This document shows, in pieces, positions 12,737-23,563 of a stretch of DNA of 64,000 bases. Positions within the stretch are counted from its first letter, which is position 1. Each line of letters opens with the position of its first letter. A model generated the notes under the pieces. The model made no database searches. It saw only the letters and a program-made list of their open reading frames with translations, and was not told the DNA's origin. This DNA is from Mesocentrotus franciscanus (taxonomy: Eukaryota; Echinodermata; Echinoidea; Camarodonta; Strongylocentrotidae): assembly GCA_037976565.1 (NCBI GenBank), contig CP137680.1:13131804-13195803 (forward strand), in the 5' to 3' direction. Both the position numbers and the translations under genes were made by a program.

Positions 12737-13623
12737 TGCCCAATGGTATCACTTCATATTCATGTTGTGCATGTATGATAGATCGCGTAAAAAGGGGTGG
12801 GTACATGTACATATTTTTGAAAGAGCAAGGAATTGCACTCAAAAGAGCTTATATTTTCAAGATTTTTGCTGACATGCTGATGGGTTTGTACAGTATTTTT
12901 GAAAATAGGGTGACTTTTGTGGTTGTGTACTCAGTAGGCCAAAAATTGGTTTATATTACAAGCTTTTAGTACGCAGAAGAGTGTCATATTTTGTGGGGGA
13001 AAAATGTTCTTGAAAGTATGCAAAATGGAGGGTCCTTTTAGACTCCAGTAACAAATCATGATCGTGTGTTAGACCTGAGAATATGAATTGAGACCCCCAC
13101 GCCTTCATGATGCCTATTTCTTAATGGAATTAAATGTAATTGATCTGTGTAACAGAAAGTACATGGCATTAAGAATACTGAATGTTCATTGAGGTACATA
13201 ATGTTCGAGGTACAAATAATCATCATCATCATCAGGCAGCATTTTTTGTTTGAAAATAATGATTTTTCACTTTAAAATACTACATGATCTATATCTCCGC
13301 CCCCTCCCATTTCAAAAACTATAATTCCTAGTTGGCAACATTAATTACAAACACTACTTGATGATTTTTTAAATTTTATATAGCACTTCAATGAAATTCA
13401 ATACACATATGCAATGGAAAAAAACAAGCAATTTAAGACCTACATCATGTATTCAAAGGAAACATCATTGGCAAAAGCTACGATGGAATGTCAAACAAAA
13501 AAGGTGTAATCTAATACAAACACAAAGTTGTCATAAAGACTACCTACTATCAAAAAGCAAAGAGAGTATCCCGTTTAGAGCTGTTAGAAAGACTCTAGAT
13601 GTACTGTATCATATCAACTAGGC
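12737..13623. other. Non-coding DNA
   Basis: No exon, RNA gene or clear element was recognised. A short ATC trinucleotide run lies near 13220. Confidence 0.4.
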
Positions 13624-14143
13624 ATTAAAGACCCCGTCAGAAGTGAAGAATGAAATAGATGGATTATATATCAATGGAAAGCTTTTAAGCCATAGATTAC
13701 AATAATATCAATTAAATGCTATTTTTAGTGTCTGTCAGAGCCTCAGAGGAGCAATTAGTAAAATAGCTCTCTGAAAACTTGAAATCTAAAGCTTTGAAAA
13801 TCTGAAGTTGTCGACCTAAAAACTAGCTATCAACTTGATGACATTATCTTATGTGGAGTACGCATGACCACAATGACTTTGAAAAAATTAAGCATGGTTC
13901 ATCGCCTCAGCTATAATACAATGTAGGCGAGGCGGTCGGGTCCACACATGTTATGTCGTCACCGTAACTGCGGCAAATTTGACCCCTATTGACCTGTAAT
14001 TTGGAGGGGTGCGGAAAATGAGCTTTTAATTTGCTTTTGTGCAATACTGAAAGAGAAAATATTATTTATTCCTTTTATATTCTATGTTTATTCAGCTTTC
14101 CATTGATACAAAGTTGTGTTTTCATCGGATAGGGTCTTTAAAT
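13624..14143. mobile_element. Foldback MITE-like element
   Basis: The ends ATTAAAGACCCC (13624) and AGGGTCTTTAAAT (14131-14143) are inverted copies. A sub-terminal block TATCAATGGAAAGC near 13669 is also inverted at 14094-14107. The interior is non-coding. Confidence 0.55.
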
Positions 14144-14174
14144 GACAACCCAACGACTGTAGACATTTACCATT

Positions 14175-14440
14175 AGGCGAAATTTTTAAAAATTTATGTT
14201 AAGCGTCCACACCCTCTTCCTTTTTTTAGGCCACCTGCTTTTTTTTAATGGAAAAACACGAAAAACATAATGCTAAAATGATATTTTTCTGAAAAAATTG
14301 AAAAGTAGCCAAGCCGGATGTCTTGGAAAATGTGCCGAGCTGACGTCTTGAAAAAAAAAAAAAGAAGAAAAAAACGGGCCTCCTCCTTCCCTTTTTTCAA
14401 AAAGGCAGGATGCTAAACATGTTTTTTTTTGTGTGCCTTA
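14175..14440. mobile_element. Diverged copy of the TTTAGCGTCC MITE family
   Basis: The left part contains TATGTTAAGCGTCCACACCC and the right part GGATGCTAAACATGTTTTTT. These match the inverted ends of the elements at 27426-27701 and 47459-47741, and the poly-A and GGGCCTCCTCCTTCC interior is shared too. It lies just downstream of the METTL7-like stop codon and could be in its 3' UTR. Confidence 0.55.
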
Positions 14441-14782
14441 TTCAGGTAATACTATACATGTACTTGAATCTCTGAAAGCTTGGGGAAAGCTCATTCATGT
14501 ATAAATACACTTTTAGTTTTTTATACTTATTATTGAGTTTGGGTCACTTTTGATATAACATAGAATGAAAGTATTTAAAGAAATTAACTCAATGTAATAA
14601 GCTTCAAGTTTATACCATTTTGGTTGAAACGGCAATCTTCTTCTTTTCTTACTTTAACTGTACCTGGTCTAGCATCACTACATTCTACTATACTGAATGT
14701 GAAAAACAAAATTAAACCAGGAACGGAAGAGAAGGTGTCACTACAACTGCCAAACCCCAAGACCATGCCAATGTAATCAGGA

Positions 14783-15019
14783 CTACTTCACTGCAAATCC
14801 AAACACATGGGACCTGAACAAACGCGGACACTTGGGTATATCCATCTTGGTGTACTGAACCCTGCTAAACCCGGCCCGGTCTACGGAAACATAGAAGGTA
14901 TTGTTGATTTGGCATTTGGCAATGGCAAGGAATACCGGGACCACCATCCTCTGCACGAAGTGTGTCCAGCTGTTCTTGTCGTGCGTCTCTGTGTGCTCCA
15001 TGAAATAGAATCGTCCTCC
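14783..15019 (-). CDS. METTL7: METTL7-like methyltransferase, exon 2 (C-terminal)
   Basis: This is the terminal coding exon of the membrane methyltransferase begun at 19763. A pyrimidine-bearing acceptor ending CTTTCAG precedes 15019. The exon opens in phase 0 with GGRFYFMEH, which joins exon 1 to give LKPGGRFYFMEH, the family signature after motif III. It encodes 78 residues and ends with RSHVFGFAVK and a stop, like the conserved RPHIxGYAVK end of human METTL7A/B (now TMT1A/B). The latter part WTHFVQRMVVPVF and AGFSRVQ also matches the family. The reading is complete with no lesion. Confidence 0.9.
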   Translation of the reverse strand, partial: GGRFYFMEHTETHDKNSWTHFVQRMVVPVFLAIAKCQINNTFYVSVDRAGFSRVQYTKMDIPKCPRLFRSHVFGFAVK

Positions 15020-15505
15020 CTGAAAGATGCATAAAATATAAAATCTTATCAAGGTATGTATACACAAACATTGTAACGTTTCCAGACAGGTTGGTTGGGG
15101 GCAACTTTATAATTCTTTTATAATTTTTCTGACATACAGAATAATTAAGGTGATTGACGATGCTGTACCCATTACAAACTTTCAAAACATATGAACTGTA
15201 AAAACATCAGTTTTCAAACAACCTGATTTGATTTTGGCCTTAGCTCCCTGAGACCACATTGAGGCAAGAACAAAAATAAGTGGGGGGCTGCAAACTCATC
15301 AAAAAGTGATATGATAGGAGGTTGGTTGTCCGGACACTTAACATAAAGCCTTCTCTTTTGCATTCACATTACATCATAAAATAGCACGAACCATCACAAA
15401 TATTTGTCCTTCATAATATTTTCCAACTTGAGTCTTAGATAATAGAAGATTTATGAAATATTGCTTGTAAAGTTCTTCAAATTGCCGTTTTAAATCAACT
15501 GTCCA

Positions 15506-15775
15506 GACACACAATGAGCAATTTCAAGTACGGTGTTTGGTGTCGGTTTTGAGAGCGTGGAAAGGCTGCTGAACCGAGCTCCAACACCGACGGTCAGTTT
15601 AGAAAGGCGATACCGATCACGTTATCGATAGCTCAACACCAGCCTCAACACCGAGTGACATCACACCTTCACGCAAAAAGTATCGAGGATGAAAGTGAAA
15701 TCATTAGAAATAGCATTCAAATTTCATCATACAGAATATAAAATCTAAAGTCATATTAAACTAGATGGAACTTCA
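15506..15775. repeat. Repeat R1, copy 1 (AACACC-rich block plus tail)
   Basis: The block begins near CAATGAGCAATTTCAAGTAC and contains GAACCGAGCTCCAACACCGA and CTCAACACCGAGTGAC. A tail ends in AAAGTCATATTAAAC. The whole block, tail included, recurs at 16706-16970, and each copy is followed directly by a DR1 tandem array. Confidence 0.75.
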
Positions 15776-15793
15776 ACTGCGCGCAGTCGAAAA

Positions 15794-16566
15794 ATGCCTC
15801 CGCCATAGAGCAATTTTACAAACCAAAATGGAAGCAATTTTTAAAATTCAAGTTTGATTGTAATCCATCTGTTGGTTCTAATGATAACACGATCACGAGC
15901 TATTTTAGGATACATAATGAGCCCTGTGACCTTTGACCTCGTGACCCCAATTCTAATCAGTTCATTGACTCTGCAAGATACATACATGACCCAAGTTTGG
16001 CGGTAATCCATCAATCGATTCTTGAAATAACGTGATCACAAGCTATTTTGCATACATAACGAGCCCTGTGACCTTTGACCTCGTGACCCCAAAATCTAAT
16101 CAGTTCATTAGCTCTGCAAGATACATACATGACCCAAGTTTGGCGGTAATCCATCAATCGGTTCTTGAGATAACGCGATCACGAGCTATTTTTGCATACA
16201 TAATGAGCCCTGTGACCTTTGACCTTGTGACCCCAAAATCTAATCAGTTCATTGGCTCTGCAAGATACATACAGGACCCAAGTTTGGCGGTAATCCATCA
16301 ATCGGTTGAGATAACGCGATCACGAGCTATTTTTGCATACATAATGGACCCTGTGACCTTTGACCTCGTGACCCCAAAATCTAATCAGTTCATTAGCTCT
16401 GCAAGATACATACATGACCTGAGTTTGGCGGTAATCCATCAATTGGTTCTTGAGATAACGCGATCACGAACGGGACGCACGCACAGACACGTACGCACGC
16501 ACGTATGTACGCACGGACTGACAACCAGAAAACATAATTCCCCTGGCTACTTTGTAGCGGAGGCAT
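15794..16566. repeat. DR1-motif tandem array 1 (about 142-bp unit, 4 copies)
   Basis: Four copies of an approximately 142-bp unit have TGACCTTTGACCT starting near 15928, 16070, 16212 and 16353. Each unit continues with CCCCAAAATCTAATCAG and later TTCTTGAGATAACGCGATCA. The array is bounded by inverted ATGCCTCCGC (15794-15803) and GCGGAGGCAT (16557-16566). TGACCTTTGACCT is the reverse complement of AGGTCAAAGGTCA, the perfect DR1 nuclear-receptor site. A long plus-strand open frame at 16032-16568 is a by-product of unit lengths near multiples of three. Confidence 0.8.
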
Positions 16567-16705
16567 AAAAAAGTAACCATGTATTGCCATTATAAAGAAT
16601 TAAAGCTCGTTTTCATTTGATTTTTTTTTAAAGAATGACATGCGCTGCATATGAAATTCAATTGTCAGTGCCTTTTGCTTTTTCTCATGAACTGTGTACC
16701 CATAA

Positions 16706-16970
16706 GACATTGAGTGATTTCAAGTACGGTGTTCGGTGTTGGTGTTGAGAGCATGGAAAGGCTGCTAAACCGAGCTCCAACACCGACGGTCAGTTTAGAA
16801 GGACGATACCGATCGCGTTATCGATAGCTCAACACCAGCCTCAACACCGAGTGACGCCATACTCTACAGGCGAAAAGTCTTGCAATAAAAGCATAATCCT
16901 TTCAGAAATTCCATTAAAATTACATCATATCGAATATCAAATGTAAAGTCATATTAAACGAGCTGAAGAC
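16706..16970. repeat. Repeat R1, copy 2
   Basis: A second copy of the 15506-15775 block, beginning GACATTGAGTGATTTCAAGT and ending in AAAGTCATATTAAACGAG. Copy 1 and copy 2 are each followed by a DR1 array, so the real duplicated unit is R1 plus array, about 1.2 kb. Confidence 0.75.
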
Positions 16971-17992
16971 ATGGAATTTCACAAGTTGACCTCTGTGACC
17001 CTTGACCTACATGCTCCAAAATCTAAACAGATCGTCTTCCTATGGTGATACATACTATCATTAAGTTTGAAGTGAAAATTCTCCAGTGGTTCTTGAGATA
17101 TCGCGATAACGATCTCAATGTATGGAATTTCATAAGTTGACCTCTGTGACCCTTGACCTTTGACCTACGTGCTCCAAAATCTAATCAGATTGTCTTCCTA
17201 TGGTGATACACACTATCATTAAGTTTGAAGTTTAAATCTCCAGTGGTTCTTGAGATATTATGATAACAATCTCAATGTATGGAATTTCATAAGTTGACCT
17301 CTGTGACCCTTGACCTTTGGCCTACGTGCTCCAAAATCTAATCAGATCGTCTTCCTATGGTGATACATACTATCCTTAAGTTTGAAGTTTTACATCTCCA
17401 GTGGTTCTTGAGATATCATGATAACAATCTCAATGTATGGAATTTCATAAGTTGACCTCTATGACCCTTGACCTTTGACCTACGTGCTCCAAAATATAAT
17501 CAGATTGTTTTCCTATAGTGATACACACTATCACTAAGTTTGAAGTTTAAATCTCCAGTGGTTCTTGAGATATCATGATAACAATCTCAATGTATGGAAT
17601 TTCATAAGTTGACCTCTGTGACCCTTGACCTTTGACATACGTGCTCCAAAATCTAATCAGATCGTCTTCCTATGGTGATACATACTATCCTTAAGTTTGA
17701 AGTTTAAATCTCAAATGGTTCTTGAGATATCGCGCTAACAAACTCAATACAAGGAATTTCATAAGTTGACCTCTGTGACCTGTGACCTTTGACCTACGTA
17801 CTCCAAAATCTAATCAGATCGTCTTCCTATGGTGATAAATACTATTCCCGAGTCTTAAGTTTAAATCTTAAATGGTTCTTGAGATATTGTGATAACGGTC
17901 AAACGGGACGGACGTACGGACGGACGTACGGACGTACGGACGGACAACCCAAAAACATGATGCCTCCGGCACCACCTTCGGTGGCGGAGGCA
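16960..17992. repeat. DR1-motif tandem array 2 (about 155-bp unit, 6 copies)
   Basis: Six units of about 155 bp each start with AATTTCATAAGTTGACCTCT or a close form. Most contain TGACCCTTGACCTTTGACCT, three AGGTCA-type half-sites spaced by one base. The sequence then runs CCAAAATCTAATCAGAT and GGTTCTTGAGATAT. The array ends in a GGAC/GTAC microsatellite (17907-17943) and a hairpin TGCCTCCGG...GGCGGAGGCA at 17961-17991. The units are recognisably related to those of array 1. Confidence 0.8.
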
Positions 17993-18147
17993 TAAAAATC
18001 GATAGAGAAAATATAATTTCTCTTGAAAAACATACATGTATAGCTCCCATGATTTACAGTTGTTTTGACTGTACAATGGATTTTACCTCGGCGTGACCGT
18101 GAGATTCGTGACAAATGCCTGCATACCGGTAGTTACTTGCGGTATAA

Positions 18148-18452
18148 TACTGCAACACCAACACCAACACCGAACTCGAAATCATGAATTTCCCAATCCC
18201 TAGGGGCTGGCTGGTGTTGGTGAATGGGAAAATTACAACACCAACCGCGATACTCGGTTCAGCAGACGCCATTCAACACCAGCCCTCAAGACAGACTACT
18301 GGAAATGCGTCATATTTCTGAGGTCAACCTCAACACCAGCATGACTTCAAGTTCGGTGTTGTAGCTGGTGTTGGTGTTCTCACAATTCACAACACCAACA
18401 CCACTCACCAGCTTTCGAATTTCGACACCGAACTTGAAAGCACTCAATGTCT
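18148..18452. repeat. AACACCAACACC-rich repeat block (R1 relative)
   Basis: Dense CAACACCAACACC runs in both orientations. The block ends AACTTGAAAGCACTCAATGT, which is the reverse complement of the R1 start (GACATTGAGTG...TTCAAGT). The whole 15506-18452 stretch is thus bounded by inverted ends, consistent with one composite mobile element. Confidence 0.6.
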
Positions 18453-18470
18453 AATCTTAGTATATGCTAG

Positions 18471-19021
18471 ACCGAAGATTTCTGTCTCTTTCGTTCGTTA
18501 GCCTCTGATTTGGGTAGGGTCGGCTCCTCTCTTCAGAGACAGAAGCCGACCATAGCGGCTGCATTGCAAAATAATGCCCGCGTCCGGACAGTAAACTTAT
18601 GCCCAAAATACTACATTTTACCCGATGCATATCCGATGCATTTATTATTGTAAATTAGGCCTAGGCTAAATGGATGACGTCATCTTCCTTCATGCGCAGT
18701 AACAGTTTAAAATACGGCTGCAAGAATTTCAACACGGAGCTCATTTTCGGCGATGAAAATCCAAAAAAAAAGAGCCTTAAACGCATCATACAGTCAATCT
18801 GGTAAGTGGAACCGATGTAGTTTTAGCCTAGGCCTAATTTACAATAATAAATGCATCGGATATGTATCGGGTAAAATGTAGTATTTTGGGCATAAGTTTA
18901 CTGCCCGGACGCGGGTATTAGTTTGCAATGCAGCCGCTATGGTCGGCTTCTGTCTCTAAAGAGAGGAGCCGACCCTACCCAAATCAGAGGCTAACGAACG
19001 AAAGAGACAGAAATTTTCGGT
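18471..19021. repeat. Large palindrome with about 200-bp arms
   Basis: The left arm 18471-18670 and the right arm 18822-19021 are near-perfect reverse complements: for example ACCGAAGATTTCTGTCTC against GAGACAGAAATTTTCGGT, and TAGGCCTAGGCTAAA against TTTAGCCTAGGCCTA. The 151-bp unique loop contains a full TGACGTCA, CATGCGCAGT and a splice-donor-like TCTGGTAAGT. It lies inside the METTL7-like intron, just downstream of exon 1. Confidence 0.85.
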
Positions 19022-19244
19022 TCTAAATCTAAGTAGGTCTATAGGCCTACCAACACTTACTAACAGACGATCATAACAACAATCAACATAATAATGCTGT
19101 CTAAAAGAAAGCAGAGATATTACACCTGTCAGATATCATTTAACATGCCCCATCCCTGGTCCCTGTCAGTGCTCTCCATCTACAAGTCGTAAGTTGCAAG
19201 CAAACACGGTATAACTAGTATACTGTAGGTACGCCGGTACTTAC

Positions 19245-19763
19245 TGGTTTGAGAATTCGACGGATCTCGCTGACCACAGCATCAACGTCATCCACCGAAC
19301 ACATAGTGAGAGTACTAACAACTGCATCCTGGCTTGAATCCTCGACGTGTCCTTTTAAGTCTTCGGCTCCCATAGCCAAGAACTTTGTAATCTCCAGTGA
19401 TGGATGTTTGGCAGCATTCTTGACGGCACTCTCCTCGAAATTTGAGTTCGGCTCGACGATAACAAGCGATGTATTAGCTGGATACAAGCCGAAATTGGGC
19501 CCGGGGCCACAGCCGATCTCCAAGGCGAGAAACCGCTGGTTACTGTCCTTGCGCGTGGCTGACAAATCGGAGAAGAGTTTGTCTTTCTGCTCTTTGATTG
19601 CCCGATGGTGCTGTTTAGACACTATCGGGCAAATTGCAGCAAACACAATAGGATGGAGCTTCGAGAAGACATAATACAGAATCCTCAGGACAATGAATAC
19701 TCCAGCCAGGGGGACGATATAACGCTGGAAATAGTCGGACATTTTGGCATCGAGGACCGCCAT
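19245..19763 (-). CDS. METTL7: METTL7-like methyltransferase, exon 1 (N-terminal and SAM-binding)
   Basis: It encodes residues 1-173 of a 251-aa protein once joined to exon 2 at 14783-15019. Residues about 17-33 (VPLAGVFIVLRILYYVF) form an N-terminal membrane anchor. ALEIGCGPGPNF at about 80-91 is the SAM-binding motif I of class I methyltransferases, and VIVEPN follows as motif II. Family knowledge: METTL7/TMT1 proteins sit on the ER or lipid droplets and methylate alkyl thiols. The ATG at 19763 has a strong context (AACATGG). An internal ATG at 19742 would give exactly 244 aa, the human METTL7A length. The exon ends at 19245 with CCA|GTAAGT, phase 0. Confidence 0.9.
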
Positions 19764-19773
19764 GTTGCTGATG

Positions 19774-19845
19774 CTAATAAGTGGGTAGACGGGCTGCGCT
19801 ACCTTTGGCCTTAGACGGTAGCAATACAAGCACCAGTACCACCAT
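19774..19845 (-). CDS. Upstream ORF of the METTL7-like gene (23 aa)
   Basis: An ATG at 19845 opens a 23-codon frame, hydrophobic at first (MVVLVLVLLPSK), that stops at 19774. That is 10 nt before the main ATG at 19763, in a different frame. If transcribed it would be a uORF limiting or reinitiating translation. The transcription start is unknown. Confidence 0.4.
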   Translation of the reverse strand: MVVLVLVLLPSKAKGSAARLPTY

Positions 19846-20039
19846 CTGTACCGTACCCTGCCCAGTTACCGCCCCCCTGTTACCAGTGGCTTATTACACA
19901 CAACGGCCGTCTTCCATCGCCCGAGTTTCTACGGTGCGCGGCATGCAACTAACTTGCCTATGGCAGCATACACGTTGTAAGGAACGTGTGCACGAAATAT
20001 GGTACACTGTCGATCGTGCAATGAACGGGGATACGCGAA

Positions 20040-20047
20040 TGACGTCA
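20040..20047. promoter_or_regulatory. CRE-like TGACGTCA upstream of METTL7-like gene
   Basis: A perfect palindromic TGACGTCA lies about 280 bp upstream of the main ATG, in relatively GC-rich DNA that is the likely promoter. It is the CREB/ATF consensus. Function is inferred only from motif and position. Confidence 0.3.
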
Positions 20048-20749
20048 ATGTGCAGCAGTGAGCATTGCGCTTATTTAGGTGTGAATCAAACTTTTTTTTA
20101 AACACCAAGTTCATGTTCAGAACGATCAGAAAAAATTGCAGTGGCAGATTTAATTTTTTTATAGATATATGAAAGTAAGAATTCCTGATGTGTTACCTGA
20201 GCAATTTTTTTGCGGAAATTATTATTTATAAAAAAGTTATCGAGGCTTGAACTGGGCCATGTCACCCTGTGATGCCCCTGCCCTATTTCCGCCCCCCCAT
20301 GTTTGCACACGTATAAGATAGCTTTATGCTCACCACCCACCGGCTTGGCCACGGGGAACAGGCTTTGCAAAAAAGAGCGCAACATCCATTCAACCGGCCG
20401 AGTTTCTCCTGCGCGTAATACGCGCTTAATAGGCGCGTACTAATGATGACAAGCTCTTTATCGTATGTAGAACGAACGAATCTATACATCTATACCATAC
20501 ATACACAATGTAGGCCTAATATACGTAAAAACAATTAAGATGAAGATGAACTTCGGTTCATTTTTTCCCGTCGCCCTAACTCCTAAGTTGTTGTTGGGTA
20601 AGTTTTCGACAGCTTTCAATATTCCGAATAATCTCAAAGTTACTCACCGAACACAGAGTTATTTCCGTACGTGTCGCCGCTTAATTTAGAAATAAACAAA
20701 TCTTTCGTCCAGCGATCGATCGTCGCGGCGTACGTTCTTACGCGATCAG

Positions 20750-20836
20750 CTGAAGAAAGCCGAGGAAAAGAGGAAAAGAATGGAGGAAATGATCACGAGA
20801 AAAAGAAATAACGAACGAAAGAAAGAAGAGAGCTGA
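20750..20836 (+). pseudogene. Lys/Glu-rich fragment, possible transposase tail
   Basis: A frame reading LKKAEEKRKRMEEMITRKRN and on to a stop at 20836 is a charged coiled-coil-like segment. A second basic stretch (RIMKNAGRKQRPNKR) follows near 20870-20980. With the PHD fragment 400 bp downstream this matches the order charged linker then PHD seen at the C-terminus of many invertebrate pogo/CENP-B-type DDE transposases. No DDE core was found, so this is inference. Confidence 0.3.
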
Positions 20837-21401
20837 CGAGGTCGAAAAAAAGGAGAACACCGTACAGAAGAGGATCATGAAAAATGCCGGCAGAAAACAG
20901 AGGCCAAACAAGAGACATATGGAGGAGACTGAAGAAAAAGGGGACAAGTGCAAGTGGTACAGACGGAGGGAAGCTTAATTGACCCAAAATAAAGGACGAA
21001 ATTCTGAAAGAAAGAAGTTGAAAGAAATGAAAAAGAAAATTAAGAAGATCAAACAAAAGCACTTAAGAAGAGCTTAAAGAAGAGGAAAGAGCAACAAAAC
21101 AAGAAAAAGAGGAAGAGAAAAAGAGACAAGGGGGTAATTAAGAGCACTTTTTTTCCAATTCGTTAGAAAATATTTAGCAGCGATTCATCAAGCCGGTGAA
21201 TAAGCGGGGAGGGGGTGATGGAGAGAAGAACCACTATTTTTTTGGGGGCGAAAATATTATCCTATTTTTTACCGTTTTTTAAAATCATGTGATATCACGA
21301 ACATTTATAAATCACTTGTATGGAATTGAAAATAAGTCATGGTTTAATTTTATTGGGGTGGGGCTAGCGCCCTGGCCCCGCCTCCCCCACCACTACGACG
21401 G

Positions 21402-21533
21402 TGGATACAATGTGATCATTGTGACACCTGGATCCATTTGGAATGCACTATTTTGCGTAAATTGAGGATGAAATATATTGCTGAAGTGGATTTCAAATGC
21501 AAAAAGTTGATGTTGTTTTTCAAATACTGCTAA
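21402..21533 (+). pseudogene. PHD-finger fragment (C-terminal half)
   Basis: The frame reads WIQCDHCDTWIHLEC and later AEVDFKCKK before a stop at 21533. This is the second half of a PHD finger: C-x2-C, the invariant Trp and His of WIHLEC, and the final Cys of DFKC. The first C-x2-C pair is not seen upstream, where the DNA is GC-rich and out of frame. I take it as an orphan exon or a decayed transposase or chromatin-protein tail. Confidence 0.55.
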
Positions 21534-23304
21534 GTTATTTGTCTATAGTCACGATAGTCATTCACATTACGATTGTCAAAAATTATAAAATTTGAAAGTT
21601 TGATGCAACTTTAATTTCTGTTCTAATTTTCAGCTTCGATGTCCCTTGAAAACAAGATTGTGTATAACTAATATTTTTGTTCTCTTTATAATTTAATTTT
21701 GGTGTTTGATCAAAATACATTTGCTACCAGTAGTACACGGTAAATTGGAATCTAAGATGTAAATTTTTTCATTTGTATATCGTTATTATATCAGCTAATT
21801 CAAACCCAAAGAATTAATATAGGCTACCTTTGTGGCGATAAAATGATTATGGCGTGTTTTTATCCCAATGGTTTTACGATCACATTATCATCATTATGTG
21901 CAACAAGACAGGGGTGGTTTATCACATCTATTGCGACCAAATATAGCGAGCTATTAGTGTTCTTGTCATCAATCCGATCATTTTGGTTTGAGCGAATAAA
22001 TTTAGTAGCTTGTTCAGAAAAAGAAAATGTAATTTTATACTTGTATTTCCAATGTTACATATATTTTACTTGTATTTCTCTCACTTTTGCATTGGCAACT
22101 TGAAAGTGTTTTTTTATCAACATGTTTCGCCGGTCAATTTAAACTTATTCATTAACAAAAAGATGTACACGATGTTATTGAAACAACACAAAACTCTTTC
22201 AGAAGAACATGAAAGTTTCGCATAAGCGAAGTTCATTTTGAAAAGAAGACCAAAACTGCAGCATCATATCGGAGGACGTCATGAATAAGTATAAATGTCA
22301 TATTTCTAATTGAGATGTGACGTTGCTTCTTGAATTGAGTATTGAATATGATCATCGAAATACTCTCTCCCTTTTGTTTTTGTATATTTTTGTTATCCCT
22401 GATTTTCTTTCTGGACATTCACTGAATCAATCATTCAATACTGGTTGACCATATACATGCATTGTATAATAATTTCATTTAACAGAATGTGAAAATGTTA
22501 GGCTATACAAAAATGTGATCTTTTATTGAAAACAATTATCATTATTATGAACATCAAATAATCTATGCCTGTATTGCTTTTTGTATTAATATTCGTTATA
22601 GGTGAAGAGAGTTAGTGTTCAGTGTTGCAATATGCAATCTGCAAGTGATTCGTTTTTCATTTCAGATTAATAATCTACATAATATGTAGTTAAAATGGTA
22701 ATGTCTCTTTATTATAGATCTGTTTATTATCAGATGCAAAAATACAATATGCATGTCTTGTTATTTGATGTAATTTCATATTTTGATATGTGGCTAGAAA
22801 TGTTGATATTCATTACAGATGCATGTAAAGCCAAATTGGAATTATATCAAAATATTTTGACTTGTTTTTCTTTTATTTTTAAATATGTAACTAAAATGGT
22901 GATACTCTTTATAAATGAAACAAAAGGGCATTGTGAAAATGACTTTGTGCATGTAAAAGAACATTCGACATGTATGTGACTTTTTTCCTACATTTGGTTA
23001 TACTCATTAATTTTTTTGATGAGCTTTACCTATATTGACATTTTTTAAAGCTTTTTAGATAAGACATTGTTTATTGAAAATGTGCATGAACCGTTAATTC
23101 AACAATAACAGTCTACAAATAAATAACATGTTTGAACACCTAATTCGAATGAGAGTATGAGTAACTTTAATGTTCGTTATGACATTATTTTAACAATATT
23201 TTAACATTCATTTTCCTCTGTACTAAAAATATATACAGGGTGTTATATTTTAAAGAGAATAGTGAGATGAGTGAAATGAAAAAAATATATAATGAATATA
23301 TATA

Positions 23305-23563
23305 GTGAAATGAAAATATAATGAGTGAAACGAAACGGAAAAATATATATCTGAAAGAATATTATGATGAATAGAAAGTGTTGCATGATTGATTGCAAGT
23401 GGTGAATAACAGTGAAATGGCATACTTAGTATATACAGAGTGAAATGAAAATAATAATGAGTGAAACGAAAAAATATATATCTGAAAGAATATTATGATG
23501 AATAGAAAGTGTTGCATGATGATGAATAACAGTGAACTGGCATTATTAGTAGGCCTACAGAGG
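23305..23563. repeat. Direct duplication, about 130-bp unit
   Basis: Two adjacent copies begin near 23305 and 23440. Each carries GTGAAATGAAAAT, GAGTGAAACGAAA and GAATATTATGATGAATAGAA, followed by GTGTTGCATGAT. A few indels separate them. Confidence 0.7.

Larger units (their letters stand above)
15020..19244 (-). other. METTL7-like intron
   Basis: The single intron of 4,225 bp has donor GTAAGT at 19244 and acceptor CAG at 15022-15020, in phase 0. Nearly all of it downstream of about 19.0 kb is repeat: three copies of an AACACC-rich block, two DR1-motif tandem arrays and a 550-bp palindrome, annotated separately. Confidence 0.85.

Noticed and set aside
16032..16568. 178-codon plus-strand open frame with three internal protein repeats
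   Set aside because: It is the translation of the DR1 tandem array, whose unit length happens to stay near a multiple of three. There is no known domain, and the frame ends in microsatellite.
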